Source of the DNA: Archangium gephyra | GTDB taxonomy: Bacteria; Myxococcota; Myxococcia; Myxococcales; Myxococcaceae | Assembly: GCA_003243425.1 (NCBI GenBank) | Contig: QFQP01000019.1 | Coordinates: 82,066-146,065 of the forward strand | Length of the DNA: 64,000 bases | Reading direction: 5' to 3' | Shown here: positions 26,514 through 35,235 of the stretch, one piece after another | Numbering within the stretch: position 1 is the stretch's first letter | How the letters are laid out: every line of letters begins with the position of its first letter | Made by a program: the position numbers and the translations under genes | Notes under the pieces: generated by a model | The model's input: the letters and a program-made list of their open reading frames with translations, nothing else | Databases searched by the model: none | What the model was told of the DNA's origin: nothing

Positions 26514-26957
26514 TCACACGCGGCGGCGCTTGGCCTGGCGGCAACCATTGTGGGGGATCGGGGTGATGTCGCGAATGAGCGAGATCTTGAGACCAGCGGC
26601 CGCGATCGCGCGGAGCGCCGACTCACGACCTGCGCCCGGGCCCTTCACGAGGACCTGAACGTTCTTGAGGCCGTGCTCCATGGCCTTCGCGGCGGCGTCG
26701 CCAGCGGCGACCTGCGCGGCGAACGGCGTCGACTTGCGCGAGCCCTTGAAGCCACGCGAACCGGCCGACGACCACGAGATCACGTTCCCGGACACGTCCG
26801 TGAAGGTGATCAGCGTGTTGTTGAACGTCGACTGGATGTGAACGATCCCGTTGAGGATGTTCTTCTTGTTCTTGTTCTTCTTGGCCGCCTTCTTGTCAGC
26901 GGTCTCGGTCGTCGCCGGAGCAGCTGCGGCAGGGGCGGTCGTCGTCTCTTCAGCCAT
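26514..26957 (-). CDS. rpsK: 30S ribosomal protein S11 with N-terminal extension
   Basis: This 147-residue protein is read from ATG 26957 (MAEETTTAPA). The S11 core begins near residue 30 (HIQSTFNNTLITFTD) and ends with the conserved IPHNGCRQAKRRRV region. The first about 30 residues form an Ala/Thr/Lys-rich extension not present in E. coli S11. It binds 16S rRNA at the platform. Position between rpsM and rpsD is canonical. Confidence 0.96.
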   Translation of the reverse strand: MAEETTTAPAAAAPATTETADKKAAKKNKNKKNILNGIVHIQSTFNNTLITFTDVSGNVISWSSAGSRGFKGSRKSTPFAAQVAAGDAAAKAMEHGLKNVQVLVKGPGAGRESALRAIAAAGLKISLIRDITPIPHNGCRQAKRRRV

Positions 26958-27014
26958 GTCTCTTGTCCGTTTCCTGGAGGTGGTCAGCCCCACTCGCGCG
27001 GGGCCTCATGAAGT

Positions 27015-27401
27015 TCACTTGGCCGCGGGAGCCGCCGGCTTGACGCGCTGCACGCCACGCTTCGGTCCCTTGCGGGTGCGCGCGTTGGTGTGCGTACGCT
27101 GACCGCGGACCGGGAGGCCCTTGCGGTGACGGAGGCCGCGGTAGCAGCCGAGGTCCATCAGGCGCTTGATGTTCATCGTCACTTCGCGACGCAGGTCGCC
27201 TTCGACCTTGTACTTGGCTTCGATGATCTCGCGGATCTTGCGCGTCTGGTCCTCGGTGAGGTCCTTGGTGCGCGTGGTCACGTCGATGTTGGCCTCAGCC
27301 ACGATGTCCTGGGCGGTCTTGATGCCGATACCGAAGATGTACTGGAGCGAGATGACCACTCGCTTCTGAACCGGGAGATCGACGCCTGCGATACGAGCCA
27401 T
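27015..27401 (-). CDS. rpsM: 30S ribosomal protein S13
   Basis: This 128-residue protein starts MARIAGVDLP. The GIGIKTAQDI helix-turn-helix region and the C-terminal YRGLRHRKGLPVRGQRTHTN motif identify S13, which contacts P-site tRNA and the B1 bridges. It opens the alpha operon segment after rpmJ, with the usual gene order. Confidence 0.98.
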   Translation of the reverse strand: MARIAGVDLPVQKRVVISLQYIFGIGIKTAQDIVAEANIDVTTRTKDLTEDQTRKIREIIEAKYKVEGDLRREVTMNIKRLMDLGCYRGLRHRKGLPVRGQRTHTNARTRKGPKRGVQRVKPAAPAAK

Positions 27402-27448
27402 GTGTTTCTTCTTCCTTCGTTACGTGGAGTTGGTCTGGAGCTGGAAAA

Positions 27449-27565
27449 TCAGCCCTGGCGCTGCTTGTGACGGGGGTTCGCGGGGCAGATGACCCGAATG
27501 GTGCCCTTGCGACGGATCACCTTGCACTTCTCACAAACCTTCTTGACGGACGGACGAACCTTCAT
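27449..27565 (-). CDS. rpmJ: 50S ribosomal protein L36, zinc-ribbon form
   Basis: This 38-residue protein (MKVRPSVKKVCEKCKVIRR, then CPANPRHKQRQG) has Cys11, Cys14, Cys27 and His33 as the zinc ligands. It is too short for many gene callers. It sits between infA and rpsM, its normal position. It helps stabilise 23S rRNA. Confidence 0.97.
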   Translation of the reverse strand: MKVRPSVKKVCEKCKVIRRKGTIRVICPANPRHKQRQG

Positions 27566-27599
27566 GTGTTCCTCTTAAGTGATTCGAACTTCGTGTGAC

Positions 27600-27818
27600 T
27601 TACTTGGCGCGGTAGGTGATGCGACCGCGGGTCAGGTCGTACGGCGAAAGCTCAACCTTCACCTTGTCGCCCGGCAGAATGCGGATGAAGTGCATGCGCA
27701 TCTTGCCTGAGATGTGCGCGAGCACTTCGTGTCCGTTCTCGAGCGTGACCTTGAACATGGCGTTGGGAAGCGGTTCCTTCACCGTTCCTTCCACCTCGAT
27801 CGCGTCTTCCTTCGCCAA
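27600..27818 (-). CDS. infA: Translation initiation factor IF-1, TTG start
   Basis: This 72-residue protein (MAKEDAIEVEG, ending ITYRAK) is a single OB-fold of the usual length. The start codon is TTG at 27818, since the conserved A-K-E begins right after it. A GAGG motif lies seven bases upstream, and no ATG is in a better place. IF-1 blocks the A site during initiation. It follows adk after about 94 bases and precedes rpmJ. map is not between adk and infA here. Confidence 0.97.
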   Translation of the reverse strand: MAKEDAIEVEGTVKEPLPNAMFKVTLENGHEVLAHISGKMRMHFIRILPGDKVKVELSPYDLTRGRITYRAK

Positions 27819-27843
27819 ATGAAAACCTCAAATGAACTACGTC

Positions 27844-27861
27844 AAAACCCGAATGGGTTTA
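27844..27861 (-). terminator. Small hairpin with U-run between adk and infA
   Basis: AAACCC-ATTC-GGGTTTT on the minus strand, a six-pair stem with a four-base loop and a short U-run. It is located just upstream of the infA ribosome site. It is weak and may be a partial terminator or only local structure. Confidence 0.35.
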
Positions 27862-27912
27862 TGGGAGCGGCGGCCACTACCACCTCCCCACATTGGATGC
27901 AAGCGACCTTGG

Positions 27913-28464
27913 TCAGCGACCGATTGACTTCTTGATCGCAGCGAAGATCTCTTCGAGCGACCCCACGCCATTCACCGGGCGGAGCAGACCGACCTTCTCG
28001 TAATAGGCCTTGAGCGGGCTGGTCTGCTCGCGGAACACATCCAACCGCTTCTGCACGGTTTCAGGGCTGTCATCAGCACGGCCGCGGCCCTTCATGCGCT
28101 CGTGAATCACGCTGTCGGGCACCTCGAGCGACACCACGTGCTCGATGCGCTTCCCGCTCTTCGAGAGCACCGCAGACAACGCTTCTGCCTGCGGAATGGT
28201 GCGGGGAAATCCGTCGAGCAGGAAGCCCGTCGAGCAGTCCGGCTCCTTGAGGCGCTCGTCGACGATGCCGATCACCAGCTCGTCGGGAACGAGCTTGCCG
28301 GCGGCCATCAACGGCCCCGCCTGCTTCCCGAGCTCCGTCCCCTTGTTCACCGCCGCGCGAAGAATGTCGCCCGTGGAGATCTGGGGGATTCCGAGTTCCT
28401 GCGTGAGCTTCTGCGCCTGCGTGCCCTTCCCTGCGCCGGGCGGGCCGAAGAAAACGAGATGCAT
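27913..28464 (-). CDS. adk: Adenylate kinase, short form without full LID domain
   Basis: This 183-residue protein has the P-loop GPPGAGKGT at residues 7-15, the NMP-binding ISTGDILR region and DGFPRT. It is about 30 residues shorter than E. coli Adk. After ERMKGRGR the sequence goes straight to DDSPETV, so the lid is the short loop of the small variant. It interconverts ATP, ADP and AMP. It lies 21 bases after secY, as in other spc operons. Confidence 0.96.
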   Translation of the reverse strand: MHLVFFGPPGAGKGTQAQKLTQELGIPQISTGDILRAAVNKGTELGKQAGPLMAAGKLVPDELVIGIVDERLKEPDCSTGFLLDGFPRTIPQAEALSAVLSKSGKRIEHVVSLEVPDSVIHERMKGRGRADDSPETVQKRLDVFREQTSPLKAYYEKVGLLRPVNGVGSLEEIFAAIKKSIGR

Positions 28465-28485
28465 GCGTACCCCTCCTCGACTCGC

Positions 28486-29853
28486 TTAGACGGTCGCCGC
28501 ATCGCTGCGGATGCGACCGCGAATACGGGGGCCGCGCGGACCGGCGAAGCCTTCGTAGTTGCGCGTGATGAGGTGCTGTTCGATCTGCTGAACCGTGTCG
28601 AGCGCCACACCAACGACGATCAACAGCGCAGTGCCGCCGAAGTAGAAGCCAGGCACCTGCAGCACGTTCGCGATGACCGTGGGGAGGATGCAGATGGCCG
28701 CCAGGTACATCGCGCCGCCGAAGGTCAGGCGGTTGAGCACACGCTCGATGAAGTCCGCCGTCTGCCGACCCGGACGGATGCCGGGAATGTAGCCGCCCTG
28801 CTTCTTGATGTTGTCCGCCACGTCATCGGCGCGGAACGTCAGCGACGTGTAGAAGAACGCGAAGAAGAGAATCAGCGCGACGAACAGACCGCTGTACACC
28901 CACTGGTTCGACTGCAGCGCACGCTGCACACCCGCGAGGCCGGGCACCCAGGTGGCCAGGGTCGCGGGCATCGACAGCAGAGCGCCAGCGAAGATGGGCG
29001 GAATCACGCCAGAGGCGTTGACCTTGAGCGGGAAGTACGTGGCCTGACCCGCGAACATCTGACGGCCCGAAATGCGCTTGGCGTACTGAACCGGAATACG
29101 CCGCATGCCGCGTTCAACGAACACCACGGCGGCGATGACGAGCACCATCACCGCGAGCAGACCGACCACGGAACCAGCGCTGATGGTGTCAGCTTCCACG
29201 CCGCGGTACAGCTGCTGCGCAGAAGGCGGAATACCGACCACGATGCCCGCGAAGATGATGAGCGAGATGCCGTTGCCGATGCCATTTTCGGTGATGCGCT
29301 CGCCGAGCCACATGATGAACGCCGTGCCGGCGGTCAGCGTCATGACGGTCATGAACGTGAACCACACCGTGTTCACCGAGTCGGGGACCACGATCCTGTC
29401 GAGCGCCACGCCGTCATCGGCCGTCGAACGGCCGAACGAATACAGGTAGCGCGCGATGCCGATGCCCTGCACGACCGACAACACGATCGAGCCGTAGCGC
29501 GTATACTGGTTGATCTTCTGCCGCCCAGCTGCGCCTTCCTTCTGAATGCGCTCGAGGCTGGGCACGACCACCGCGAGCAGCTGCATGATGATGCTCGCGG
29601 ACACGTACGGCATGATGCCGAGCGCGAAGATCGACGCCTGATTGAGCGCGCCACCCGAGAACATGTTGAAGAGGTTCAGGAGGCCGCCGTCCTTCAGGCG
29701 AGCCTCCATCACCGCGTTGAGCGCGACACGGTCGATACCGGGCGTGCTGATGAAGATGCCGAGGCGGTACACCGCGAGCAGCACCAGCGAATAGACGATT
29801 CGCGCGCGGAGCTCAGCGACGCGGAAGATGTTGGTAATGGCGTTGAGGGCCAC
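28486..29853 (-). CDS. secY: Preprotein translocase subunit SecY
   Basis: This 455-residue protein has ten hydrophobic segments and starts MALNAITNIF at a GTG at 29853. Signature pieces are GIFISTPGID and YIPGIRPGRQT. SecY forms the translocation channel with SecE and SecG. Two hairpins with a U-tract separate it from rplO, so its expression may be partly uncoupled from the ribosomal genes. Confidence 0.98.
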   Translation of the reverse strand: MALNAITNIFRVAELRARIVYSLVLLAVYRLGIFISTPGIDRVALNAVMEARLKDGGLLNLFNMFSGGALNQASIFALGIMPYVSASIIMQLLAVVVPSLERIQKEGAAGRQKINQYTRYGSIVLSVVQGIGIARYLYSFGRSTADDGVALDRIVVPDSVNTVWFTFMTVMTLTAGTAFIMWLGERITENGIGNGISLIIFAGIVVGIPPSAQQLYRGVEADTISAGSVVGLLAVMVLVIAAVVFVERGMRRIPVQYAKRISGRQMFAGQATYFPLKVNASGVIPPIFAGALLSMPATLATWVPGLAGVQRALQSNQWVYSGLFVALILFFAFFYTSLTFRADDVADNIKKQGGYIPGIRPGRQTADFIERVLNRLTFGGAMYLAAICILPTVIANVLQVPGFYFGGTALLIVVGVALDTVQQIEQHLITRNYEGFAGPRGPRIRGRIRSDAATV

Positions 29854-29882
29854 GGCAGCTTCCTGAGAAAAGTGTGGGAATC

Positions 29883-29925
29883 AAAAAACGTCGAAACCCC
29901 TCGCCCCATAGTTGGGTGCGAGGGG
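29883..29925 (-). terminator. Strong hairpin with U-tract between rplO and secY
   Basis: On the minus strand CCCCTCGC pairs with GCGAGGGG, with an inner CCC/GGG pairing, then TTTCGACGTTTTTT. It looks like a rho-independent terminator inside the spc operon. Since secY must be expressed, it is more likely a partial terminator, or a promoter for secY lies nearby. Confidence 0.65.
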
Positions 29926-29929
29926 CAAC

Positions 29930-29959
29930 GCACACTCCCTGATGAAGCAGGAAGTGTGC
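29930..29959 (-). promoter_or_regulatory. Long stem-loop just after rplO
   Basis: GCACACTTCCTG and CAGGGAGTGTGC pair over 12 positions with one G-U wobble, around a six-base loop (CTTCAT on the minus strand). It comes just before the U-tract hairpin at 29883-29925. The tandem pair could serve as RNA processing or attenuation signal. Confidence 0.55.
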
Positions 29960-29968
29960 ACGGTCGAC

Positions 29969-30487
29969 TCAGGCCTTGGCAGCCTTCACGCCCTTACCGG
30001 CGTGCGCCTTCACGGCGGCTTCCGGCTTGTGCGTCACCAGCCCGAGCTCTTCGACAGAGCCGCCAGCCGAGGTGATGGCCGACTTGGCGCTCTCGGTCAC
30101 CTTGGTGACCTTGACCGCGAACTTCTTGGTCAGCTTGCCGGCGCCGAGCACCTTGATGCCGTCGTAGGTGCCCTTCACCAGGCGCGCGCCACGGAGCGTC
30201 TTCTCGTCGATGGTCTCGCCACCCTTGAAGGCGGTCTCGATCTCACCGAGGTTGACGATCGCGTAGTTGACGCGGTTCGGCGAATTGAAGCCGAACTTCG
30301 GCAGTCGGCGCTGGAGCGGGCTCTGGCCGCCTTCGAAGCCTTCGAAGCGCATGTTGCCAGAACGGGCCTTCTGACCCTTACCACCGCGACCGGCGGTCTT
30401 GCCGAGGCCTGAACCCTGACCACGACCCACGCGCTTCTTCTTGTGCGTCGAGCGGCGCGGAGCCTTGAGCGTATGCAGCGTCACCAT
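29969..30487 (-). CDS. rplO: 50S ribosomal protein L15
   Basis: This 172-residue protein is read from ATG 30487 (MVTLHTLKAPRRS), with AGGA seven bases upstream; ATG 30493 is too close to it. The VGRGQGSGLGKTAGRGGKG stretch and GFEGGQSPLQRRLPK identify L15. The C-terminal about 25 residues are a Lys/Ala-rich extension compared with E. coli. Confidence 0.97.
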   Translation of the reverse strand: MVTLHTLKAPRRSTHKKKRVGRGQGSGLGKTAGRGGKGQKARSGNMRFEGFEGGQSPLQRRLPKFGFNSPNRVNYAIVNLGEIETAFKGGETIDEKTLRGARLVKGTYDGIKVLGAGKLTKKFAVKVTKVTESAKSAITSAGGSVEELGLVTHKPEAAVKAHAGKGVKAAKA

Positions 30488-30497
30488 GGTCATTTCC

Positions 30498-30764
30498 TCA
30501 CTTCGCCTTCGCGGCGGCTTTCGCCCGCGAGGCGTCACGCGCGCGGATCTTGCGCGGCTTGGTACGAGCCCGAACCGTCGGCTCTTCCTTGACGATTTCA
30601 AACGCCACGAGGTGGCGCACCTTGTCGAGCATCCCGCGGATGGCCGGCGTGTCCTTGAGCAGCTTCTCGGAGCCGAACTTCCAGACGCCGAGACCCTTCA
30701 CGGTGGCAACCTGACGGGCCGACGCGCTCGAGGGGGACTTGATGAGCTTGATCTTGATGCCCAT
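30498..30764 (-). CDS. rpmD: 50S ribosomal protein L30 with basic C-terminal extension
   Basis: This 88-residue protein has the L30 core in the first 60 residues (IKLIKSPSSA, KVRHLVAFEIV). The last about 28 residues are a Lys/Arg/Ala tail absent from E. coli L30 (59 residues). It lies between rpsE and rplO, as usual. Confidence 0.96.
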   Translation of the reverse strand: MGIKIKLIKSPSSASARQVATVKGLGVWKFGSEKLLKDTPAIRGMLDKVRHLVAFEIVKEEPTVRARTKPRKIRARDASRAKAAAKAK

Positions 30765-30767
30765 GGC

Positions 30768-31283
30768 TTATTCCGCCTTCTTCTGGCCGAAGCTCACTTC
30801 CTTACCGCGCAGGCGCGAGACCTGCTCCGGGGACTTGAGCTGCTTCAGACCATCGACCACGGCCTTCACGACGTTGTGAGGGTTCCGCGAGCGCTGGCTC
30901 TTGGTGAGGATGTTGCGAATGCCCGCCGCCTCGAGCACCGCGCGAACGGGGCCACCGGCGATGACGCCAGTACCTTCCGACGCGGGCTTCAGCAGCACCT
31001 GGCCGGCGCCGAAACGACCCAGCACTTCGTGCGGAATCGTGTGGCCGATCAGCGGCACCTTGAAGAGGTGCTTCTTGGCGTTCTCGCCACCCTTGCGGAT
31101 GGCTTCGGGAACTTCGTTCGCCTTGCCGAGACCGATGCCGACGTGACCGTTGCCGTCACCGACGACGACGATGGCGCCGAACGAGAAGCGGCGGCCGCCC
31201 TTAACGACCTTGGTCGGGCGGTAGATGTTGATGACGCGGTCCTGCAGGTCCAGGTCGTTCGCGTTGATGGGAGTCGTGCTCAT
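30768..31283 (-). CDS. rpsE: 30S ribosomal protein S5
   Basis: This 171-residue protein has the double-stranded RNA-binding S5 domain (GGRRFSFGAIVVVGDGNGHV, IGLGKANEVPEAI) and C-terminal S5 domain (GVIAGGPVRAVLEAAGI). S5 shapes the mRNA entry tunnel and fidelity. It starts at ATG 31283, four genes before secY. Confidence 0.98.
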   Translation of the reverse strand: MSTTPINANDLDLQDRVINIYRPTKVVKGGRRFSFGAIVVVGDGNGHVGIGLGKANEVPEAIRKGGENAKKHLFKVPLIGHTIPHEVLGRFGAGQVLLKPASEGTGVIAGGPVRAVLEAAGIRNILTKSQRSRNPHNVVKAVVDGLKQLKSPEQVSRLRGKEVSFGQKKAE

Positions 31284-31300
31284 TTCGTTAGTCCTTAAGG

Positions 31301-31657
31301 TCAGAACTGCAGACCGCCCTCACGCGCACCGTCGGCGATCGCCGCCACACGGCCGTGGTAGGGGAAACCGTTGCGGTCGAACACGACCTTTTCGATCTTC
31401 GCCGCCTTGCACTTCTCGGCGATGAGACCACCAACGAGTTTGGCAGCGCCCTTCTTGTCGGCGTCGCCCAGCTTGCCCTTGATCTCCTTCGACAACGTCG
31501 AAGCAGACACCAGGGTGCGGCCGGTGGAATCGTCGATGACCTGCGCGTGCAGGTGCTTGAGCGACTTGTAGATCGTGAGACGGGGACGCTCTGAGGATCC
31601 GTCGACCTTCTTGCGGATGCGCTCTTTGCGGTGGAGACGGGATTCGGTGTTGGACAT
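31301..31657 (-). CDS. rplR: 50S ribosomal protein L18
   Basis: This 118-residue protein (MSNTESRLHRKERIRKK) has RPRLTIYKSLKHLHAQVIDD and DRNGFPYHGRVAAIADGARE, the L18 signatures. It binds 5S rRNA with L5 and L25-type proteins. Position between rplF and rpsE is canonical. Confidence 0.98.
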   Translation of the reverse strand: MSNTESRLHRKERIRKKVDGSSERPRLTIYKSLKHLHAQVIDDSTGRTLVSASTLSKEIKGKLGDADKKGAAKLVGGLIAEKCKAAKIEKVVFDRNGFPYHGRVAAIADGAREGGLQF

Positions 31658-31717
31658 AGTGATTTCCTTTCCTTCCGCGCGAGATTCGGACTTCCCCGCG
31701 CGGATGAACGGGTGGCT

Positions 31718-32287
31718 TTACGCCGTACCCGTCTTGCCCTCCTTGCGGCGGACAGTCTCGGTAGACAACTTGATACCCTTGCCCTTGTAGGGCTCGGGGG
31801 GTCGCAGCGCGCGAATCTTCACGGCCGTCTGACCCAGGAGGTGACGGTCGGCCGAGCGGAGCGTGAGGTCGAGCGTGGGCAGCGTGTCTTCGGTGCGGGG
31901 CGCCTTGCCGACTTCAGCAGTGACGCCTTCCGGCAGGTCGAAGATCACGGGGTGCGAGAAACCCAACGACATGTGAATCTGCTTGCCCTTGACCTCGGCG
32001 CGGAAACCGACGCCGCGGATCGCGAGCGCCTTCTCCCAGCCGGTGCCGACGCCCTTCGCCGCGTTGGCGAGAATGGCTCGGGTCAGACCGTGCGCAGCGC
32101 GGTCGAGACGGTGATCCGAAGGACGGGTAACGATGACTTCCTTACCCTTCACTTCGACCTTGATCTTCGGCGACGGGATCTTCACCGAGAGCTTGCCCTT
32201 GGGGCCCTCGAAGTTGACCTTGTCACCAGCGACGGCGACCTTGACCTTGTCGTCGAACTTGATGGGGAGCTTACCGATGCGGCTCAT
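31718..32287 (-). CDS. rplF: 50S ribosomal protein L6
   Basis: This 189-residue protein starts MSRIGKLPIKF and carries the two L6 repeats, with RALRPPEPYKGKGIKL near the C-terminus as the signature. It sits near the factor-binding site. Slightly longer than E. coli L6 (177). Confidence 0.98.
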   Translation of the reverse strand: MSRIGKLPIKFDDKVKVAVAGDKVNFEGPKGKLSVKIPSPKIKVEVKGKEVIVTRPSDHRLDRAAHGLTRAILANAAKGVGTGWEKALAIRGVGFRAEVKGKQIHMSLGFSHPVIFDLPEGVTAEVGKAPRTEDTLPTLDLTLRSADRHLLGQTAVKIRALRPPEPYKGKGIKLSTETVRRKEGKTGTA

Positions 32288-32296
32288 GGTCGTTCC

Positions 32297-32695
32297 TCAG
32301 TAGACCGTGCAGATGAGTTCGCCGCCCACGTTGGCCTTACGGGCCTCGTGATCGACCATCACACCGCGCGAAGTGGAGAGAATCGCGACGCCCATGCCGC
32401 CCTTCACGCGCGGGATCTCGCGAACGTGAACGTAGCGACGGAGACCAGGCTTCGACTCACGCTTGATGCCGGTGATGACGGGCTCGCGGTTCGGGCCATA
32501 CTTCAGCACCAGGGTGAGCTCGTTCTGCGGCGCCTTCTCGTGGACGATGAAGTCACTGATGAAGCCCTCGGACTTGAGAGCCTTCGCAACTTCGACCTTC
32601 AACTTCGAGGAGGGCAGCGTCAGCTTGTCGTGACGGACGAGCTGCGCGTTACGGATGCGGGTGAGCATGTCACCCACGGGATCATTGATGACCAT
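32297..32695 (-). CDS. rpsH: 30S ribosomal protein S8
   Basis: This 132-residue protein (MVINDPVGDMLTRIRNAQ, ending STSRGVMVDHEARKANVGGE) is S8, which binds the central domain of 16S rRNA and in E. coli represses the spc operon. Upstream, only 113 bases separate it from rplE, where rpsN (S14) is usually found. rpsN is not there. Confidence 0.98.
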   Translation of the reverse strand: MVINDPVGDMLTRIRNAQLVRHDKLTLPSSKLKVEVAKALKSEGFISDFIVHEKAPQNELTLVLKYGPNREPVITGIKRESKPGLRRYVHVREIPRVKGGMGVAILSTSRGVMVDHEARKANVGGELICTVY

Positions 32696-32808
32696 CTGCG
32701 GTACTTCTTCCGGTGAGGCGCTGTCCGCGCACTCGCTGGAGGTCGTGATGCCTTCCGGGCCAATCCCGGGGGTTCACCGCGACCGGTTCATGTGTCCTGC
32801 CTCAGCAC

Positions 32809-33480
<672 letters not shown>

Positions 33481-33529
33481 GATCGTCAGTTCCCTTGAGA
33501 GCGCGCGCCCTTAGCGCAGCGCAGGTGTC

Positions 33530-33856
33530 TCAGTCAATGGTCGCTTCGCACTGCTTGCAGAAGCGCTTCTTCTTGTCGCCTTCAGTGCGGACGCCAACGC
33601 GGGTCGCCTTGTCGCACTTCGGACAGACCAGGGCGACGTTCGAGAGGGCAATCGTGCCCGGCTTCTCGACGATGCCACCCTCGGGGTTCGCGCGGTCCTT
33701 GCCCTTGCCAACGTGACGCTTGACCAGGCGCAGACCTTCGACGCGAACGCGATCCTTCACGCGATCGAAGCCGATGATCTTGCCGCGGTTCGACTTCTGC
33801 GAGCGCTCGGCGCCCGACGTCACCTGCACGGTGTCGCCAATCTTGAGCTTCTGCAT
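33530..33856 (-). CDS. rplX: 50S ribosomal protein L24 with zinc-ribbon tail
   Basis: This 108-residue protein has the KOW motif near the start (IGDTVQVTSG, RGKIIGFDRVKDRV). The C-terminal part contains CPKC and CKQC pairs, a zinc-ribbon not found in E. coli L24 but known in other lineages. It initiates 50S assembly. Confidence 0.97.
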   Translation of the reverse strand: MQKLKIGDTVQVTSGAERSQKSNRGKIIGFDRVKDRVRVEGLRLVKRHVGKGKDRANPEGGIVEKPGTIALSNVALVCPKCDKATRVGVRTEGDKKKRFCKQCEATID

Positions 33857-33859
33857 GAC

Positions 33860-34228
33860 TTAGAGCACCTCAGGCGCGAGCGAGATGATCTTCATGAACT
33901 TCTTGGCGCGGAGCTCGCGAGCGACCGGGCCGAAGATGCGGGTACCGACAGGCTCGAGCTCCTTGTTGATGAGCACGGCCGAGTTGCCGTCGAACTTGAT
34001 GTAGCTGCCGTCGGCGCGGCGCACTTCACGCGCGGTGCGAACGACGACGGCCTTCGCCGTGTCACCCTTCTTCACCTTCGCGTTCGGCAGCGCTTCACGG
34101 ATCGAGACGACGATCACGTCGCCGATGGAGGCGTACTCGCGGTGCGAGCCGCCCATCACCTTGATGCAGAACACTTTTTTGGCGCCCGAGTTGTCAGCAA
34201 CATCGAGCACGCTGGTCATCTGGATCAT
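33860..34228 (-). CDS. rplN: 50S ribosomal protein L14
   Basis: This 122-residue protein (MIQMTSVLDVADNSGAKKV, with RADGSYIKFDGNSAV and IFGPVARELR) is the usual L14 length. It forms an intersubunit bridge and is the first gene of the spc-type segment. It lies between rpsQ and rplX. Confidence 0.98.
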   Translation of the reverse strand: MIQMTSVLDVADNSGAKKVFCIKVMGGSHREYASIGDVIVVSIREALPNAKVKKGDTAKAVVVRTAREVRRADGSYIKFDGNSAVLINKELEPVGTRIFGPVARELRAKKFMKIISLAPEVL

Positions 34229-34271
34229 GACTTGGTTCCTTCTTCTTTAAGGGCGAGAGCCGGAAAACGGC

Positions 34272-34574
34272 TCAGGCGACGGTGGCCTTCTCGAGCACCT
34301 TGACGACGCGCCAGCGCTTGTCTTTCGACGTGCGGCGGGTCTCGGCGATCAGCACCTTGTCACCCTCGTTCACCGTGGGCTTCTTGGGCTCGTGGTCTTC
34401 CACGTGGGCCTTGTACTTCTCGCGGCGCGACATCACCTTGCCGTAGGCGGCGTGCGACGTGCGGCGACGAACGGTCACGACGACCGTCTTCGACATCTTG
34501 TTCGAGGTGACGATGCCGATGCGCGTCTTGGGACGGCCGCGGGAGTCAGCCTGCTTGGTCTCGGTCTCAGCCAT
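34272..34574 (-). CDS. rpsQ: 30S ribosomal protein S17
   Basis: This 100-residue protein is read from ATG 34574 (MAETETKQ). A GTG at 34592 overlapping the rpmC stop would extend it. TRIGIVTSNKMSKTVVVTVRR and ETRRTSKDKRWRVVKVLEKA identify S17. Position between rpmC and rplN is canonical. Confidence 0.96.
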   Translation of the reverse strand: MAETETKQADSRGRPKTRIGIVTSNKMSKTVVVTVRRRTSHAAYGKVMSRREKYKAHVEDHEPKKPTVNEGDKVLIAETRRTSKDKRWRVVKVLEKATVA

Positions 34575-34588
34575 GGTCGTGCTCTCTC

Positions 34589-34786
34589 TCACTTCGTCTT
34601 CGACTTCGCGGTCAGCACCGTCAACACACGCGCCAGGTCACGACGGTGCGTCGTGCGCTCCGACGGGTTGTCCAGGGCGCCGGTGCGCAGCTTCAGGTTG
34701 TCCTGAACCAGCGTCGCCTTCATCTCGGTGGCGCGCGTCTTCAGGTCTTCGATCGACAGCTCTTTGAGTTCCTTCGCGGTAGCCAT
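34589..34786 (-). CDS. rpmC: 50S ribosomal protein L29
   Basis: This 65-residue protein (MATAKELKELSIEDL, ending ARVLTVLTAKSKTK) is the two-helix L29, which lies near the exit tunnel and contacts SRP and trigger factor. It lies between rplP and rpsQ. Confidence 0.97.
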   Translation of the reverse strand: MATAKELKELSIEDLKTRATEMKATLVQDNLKLRTGALDNPSERTTHRRDLARVLTVLTAKSKTK

Positions 34787-34797
34787 TGTTCAGTTCC

Positions 34798-35217
34798 TCA
34801 GAGCGTCTGCTCAGCGCGGTTGATGATGCGGGTCATGACGGGCAACTTGGCCGCCGCCAGCTTGAAGGCCGCGGTCGCCAGCTTCTCGTCCATGCCGCCC
34901 ATTTCGTACAGAACGCGGCCCGGCTTCACGACGGCCACGTAGTACTCGACGCCGCCCTTGCCCGTACCCATGCGGGTCTCGGCCGGCTTCTTGGTAATGG
35001 GCTTGTCCGGGAAAATGCGGATCCAGATCTTGCCGCCGCGCTTGATCTCGCGGCTCATCGCGATACGCGCGGCTTCGATCTGTCGCGAGGTGATCCAACC
35101 CGGCTGGGTGGTCATCAGGCCGAACTCGCCGAACGCGAGCGTGTTGCCGCGGTGGGCCATACCGGGGGTGCGGCCCTTGTGCATCTTGCGGTACTTGGTG
35201 CGTGCAGGCTGAAGCAT
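34798..35217 (-). CDS. rplP: 50S ribosomal protein L16
   Basis: This 139-residue protein has KYRKMHKGRTPGMAHRGN and the conserved GTGKGGVEYYVAVVKPGRVL segment of L16, near the A site. Full length, canonical position after rpsC. Confidence 0.98.
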   Translation of the reverse strand: MLQPARTKYRKMHKGRTPGMAHRGNTLAFGEFGLMTTQPGWITSRQIEAARIAMSREIKRGGKIWIRIFPDKPITKKPAETRMGTGKGGVEYYVAVVKPGRVLYEMGGMDEKLATAAFKLAAAKLPVMTRIINRAEQTL

Positions 35218-35235
35218 GACGTTCCTCGAAAGTGT

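Noticed and set aside
28102..30075. 657-residue plus-strand frame over adk and secY
   Set aside because: His/Asp/Arg-rich shadow of secY; no start context and no family features.
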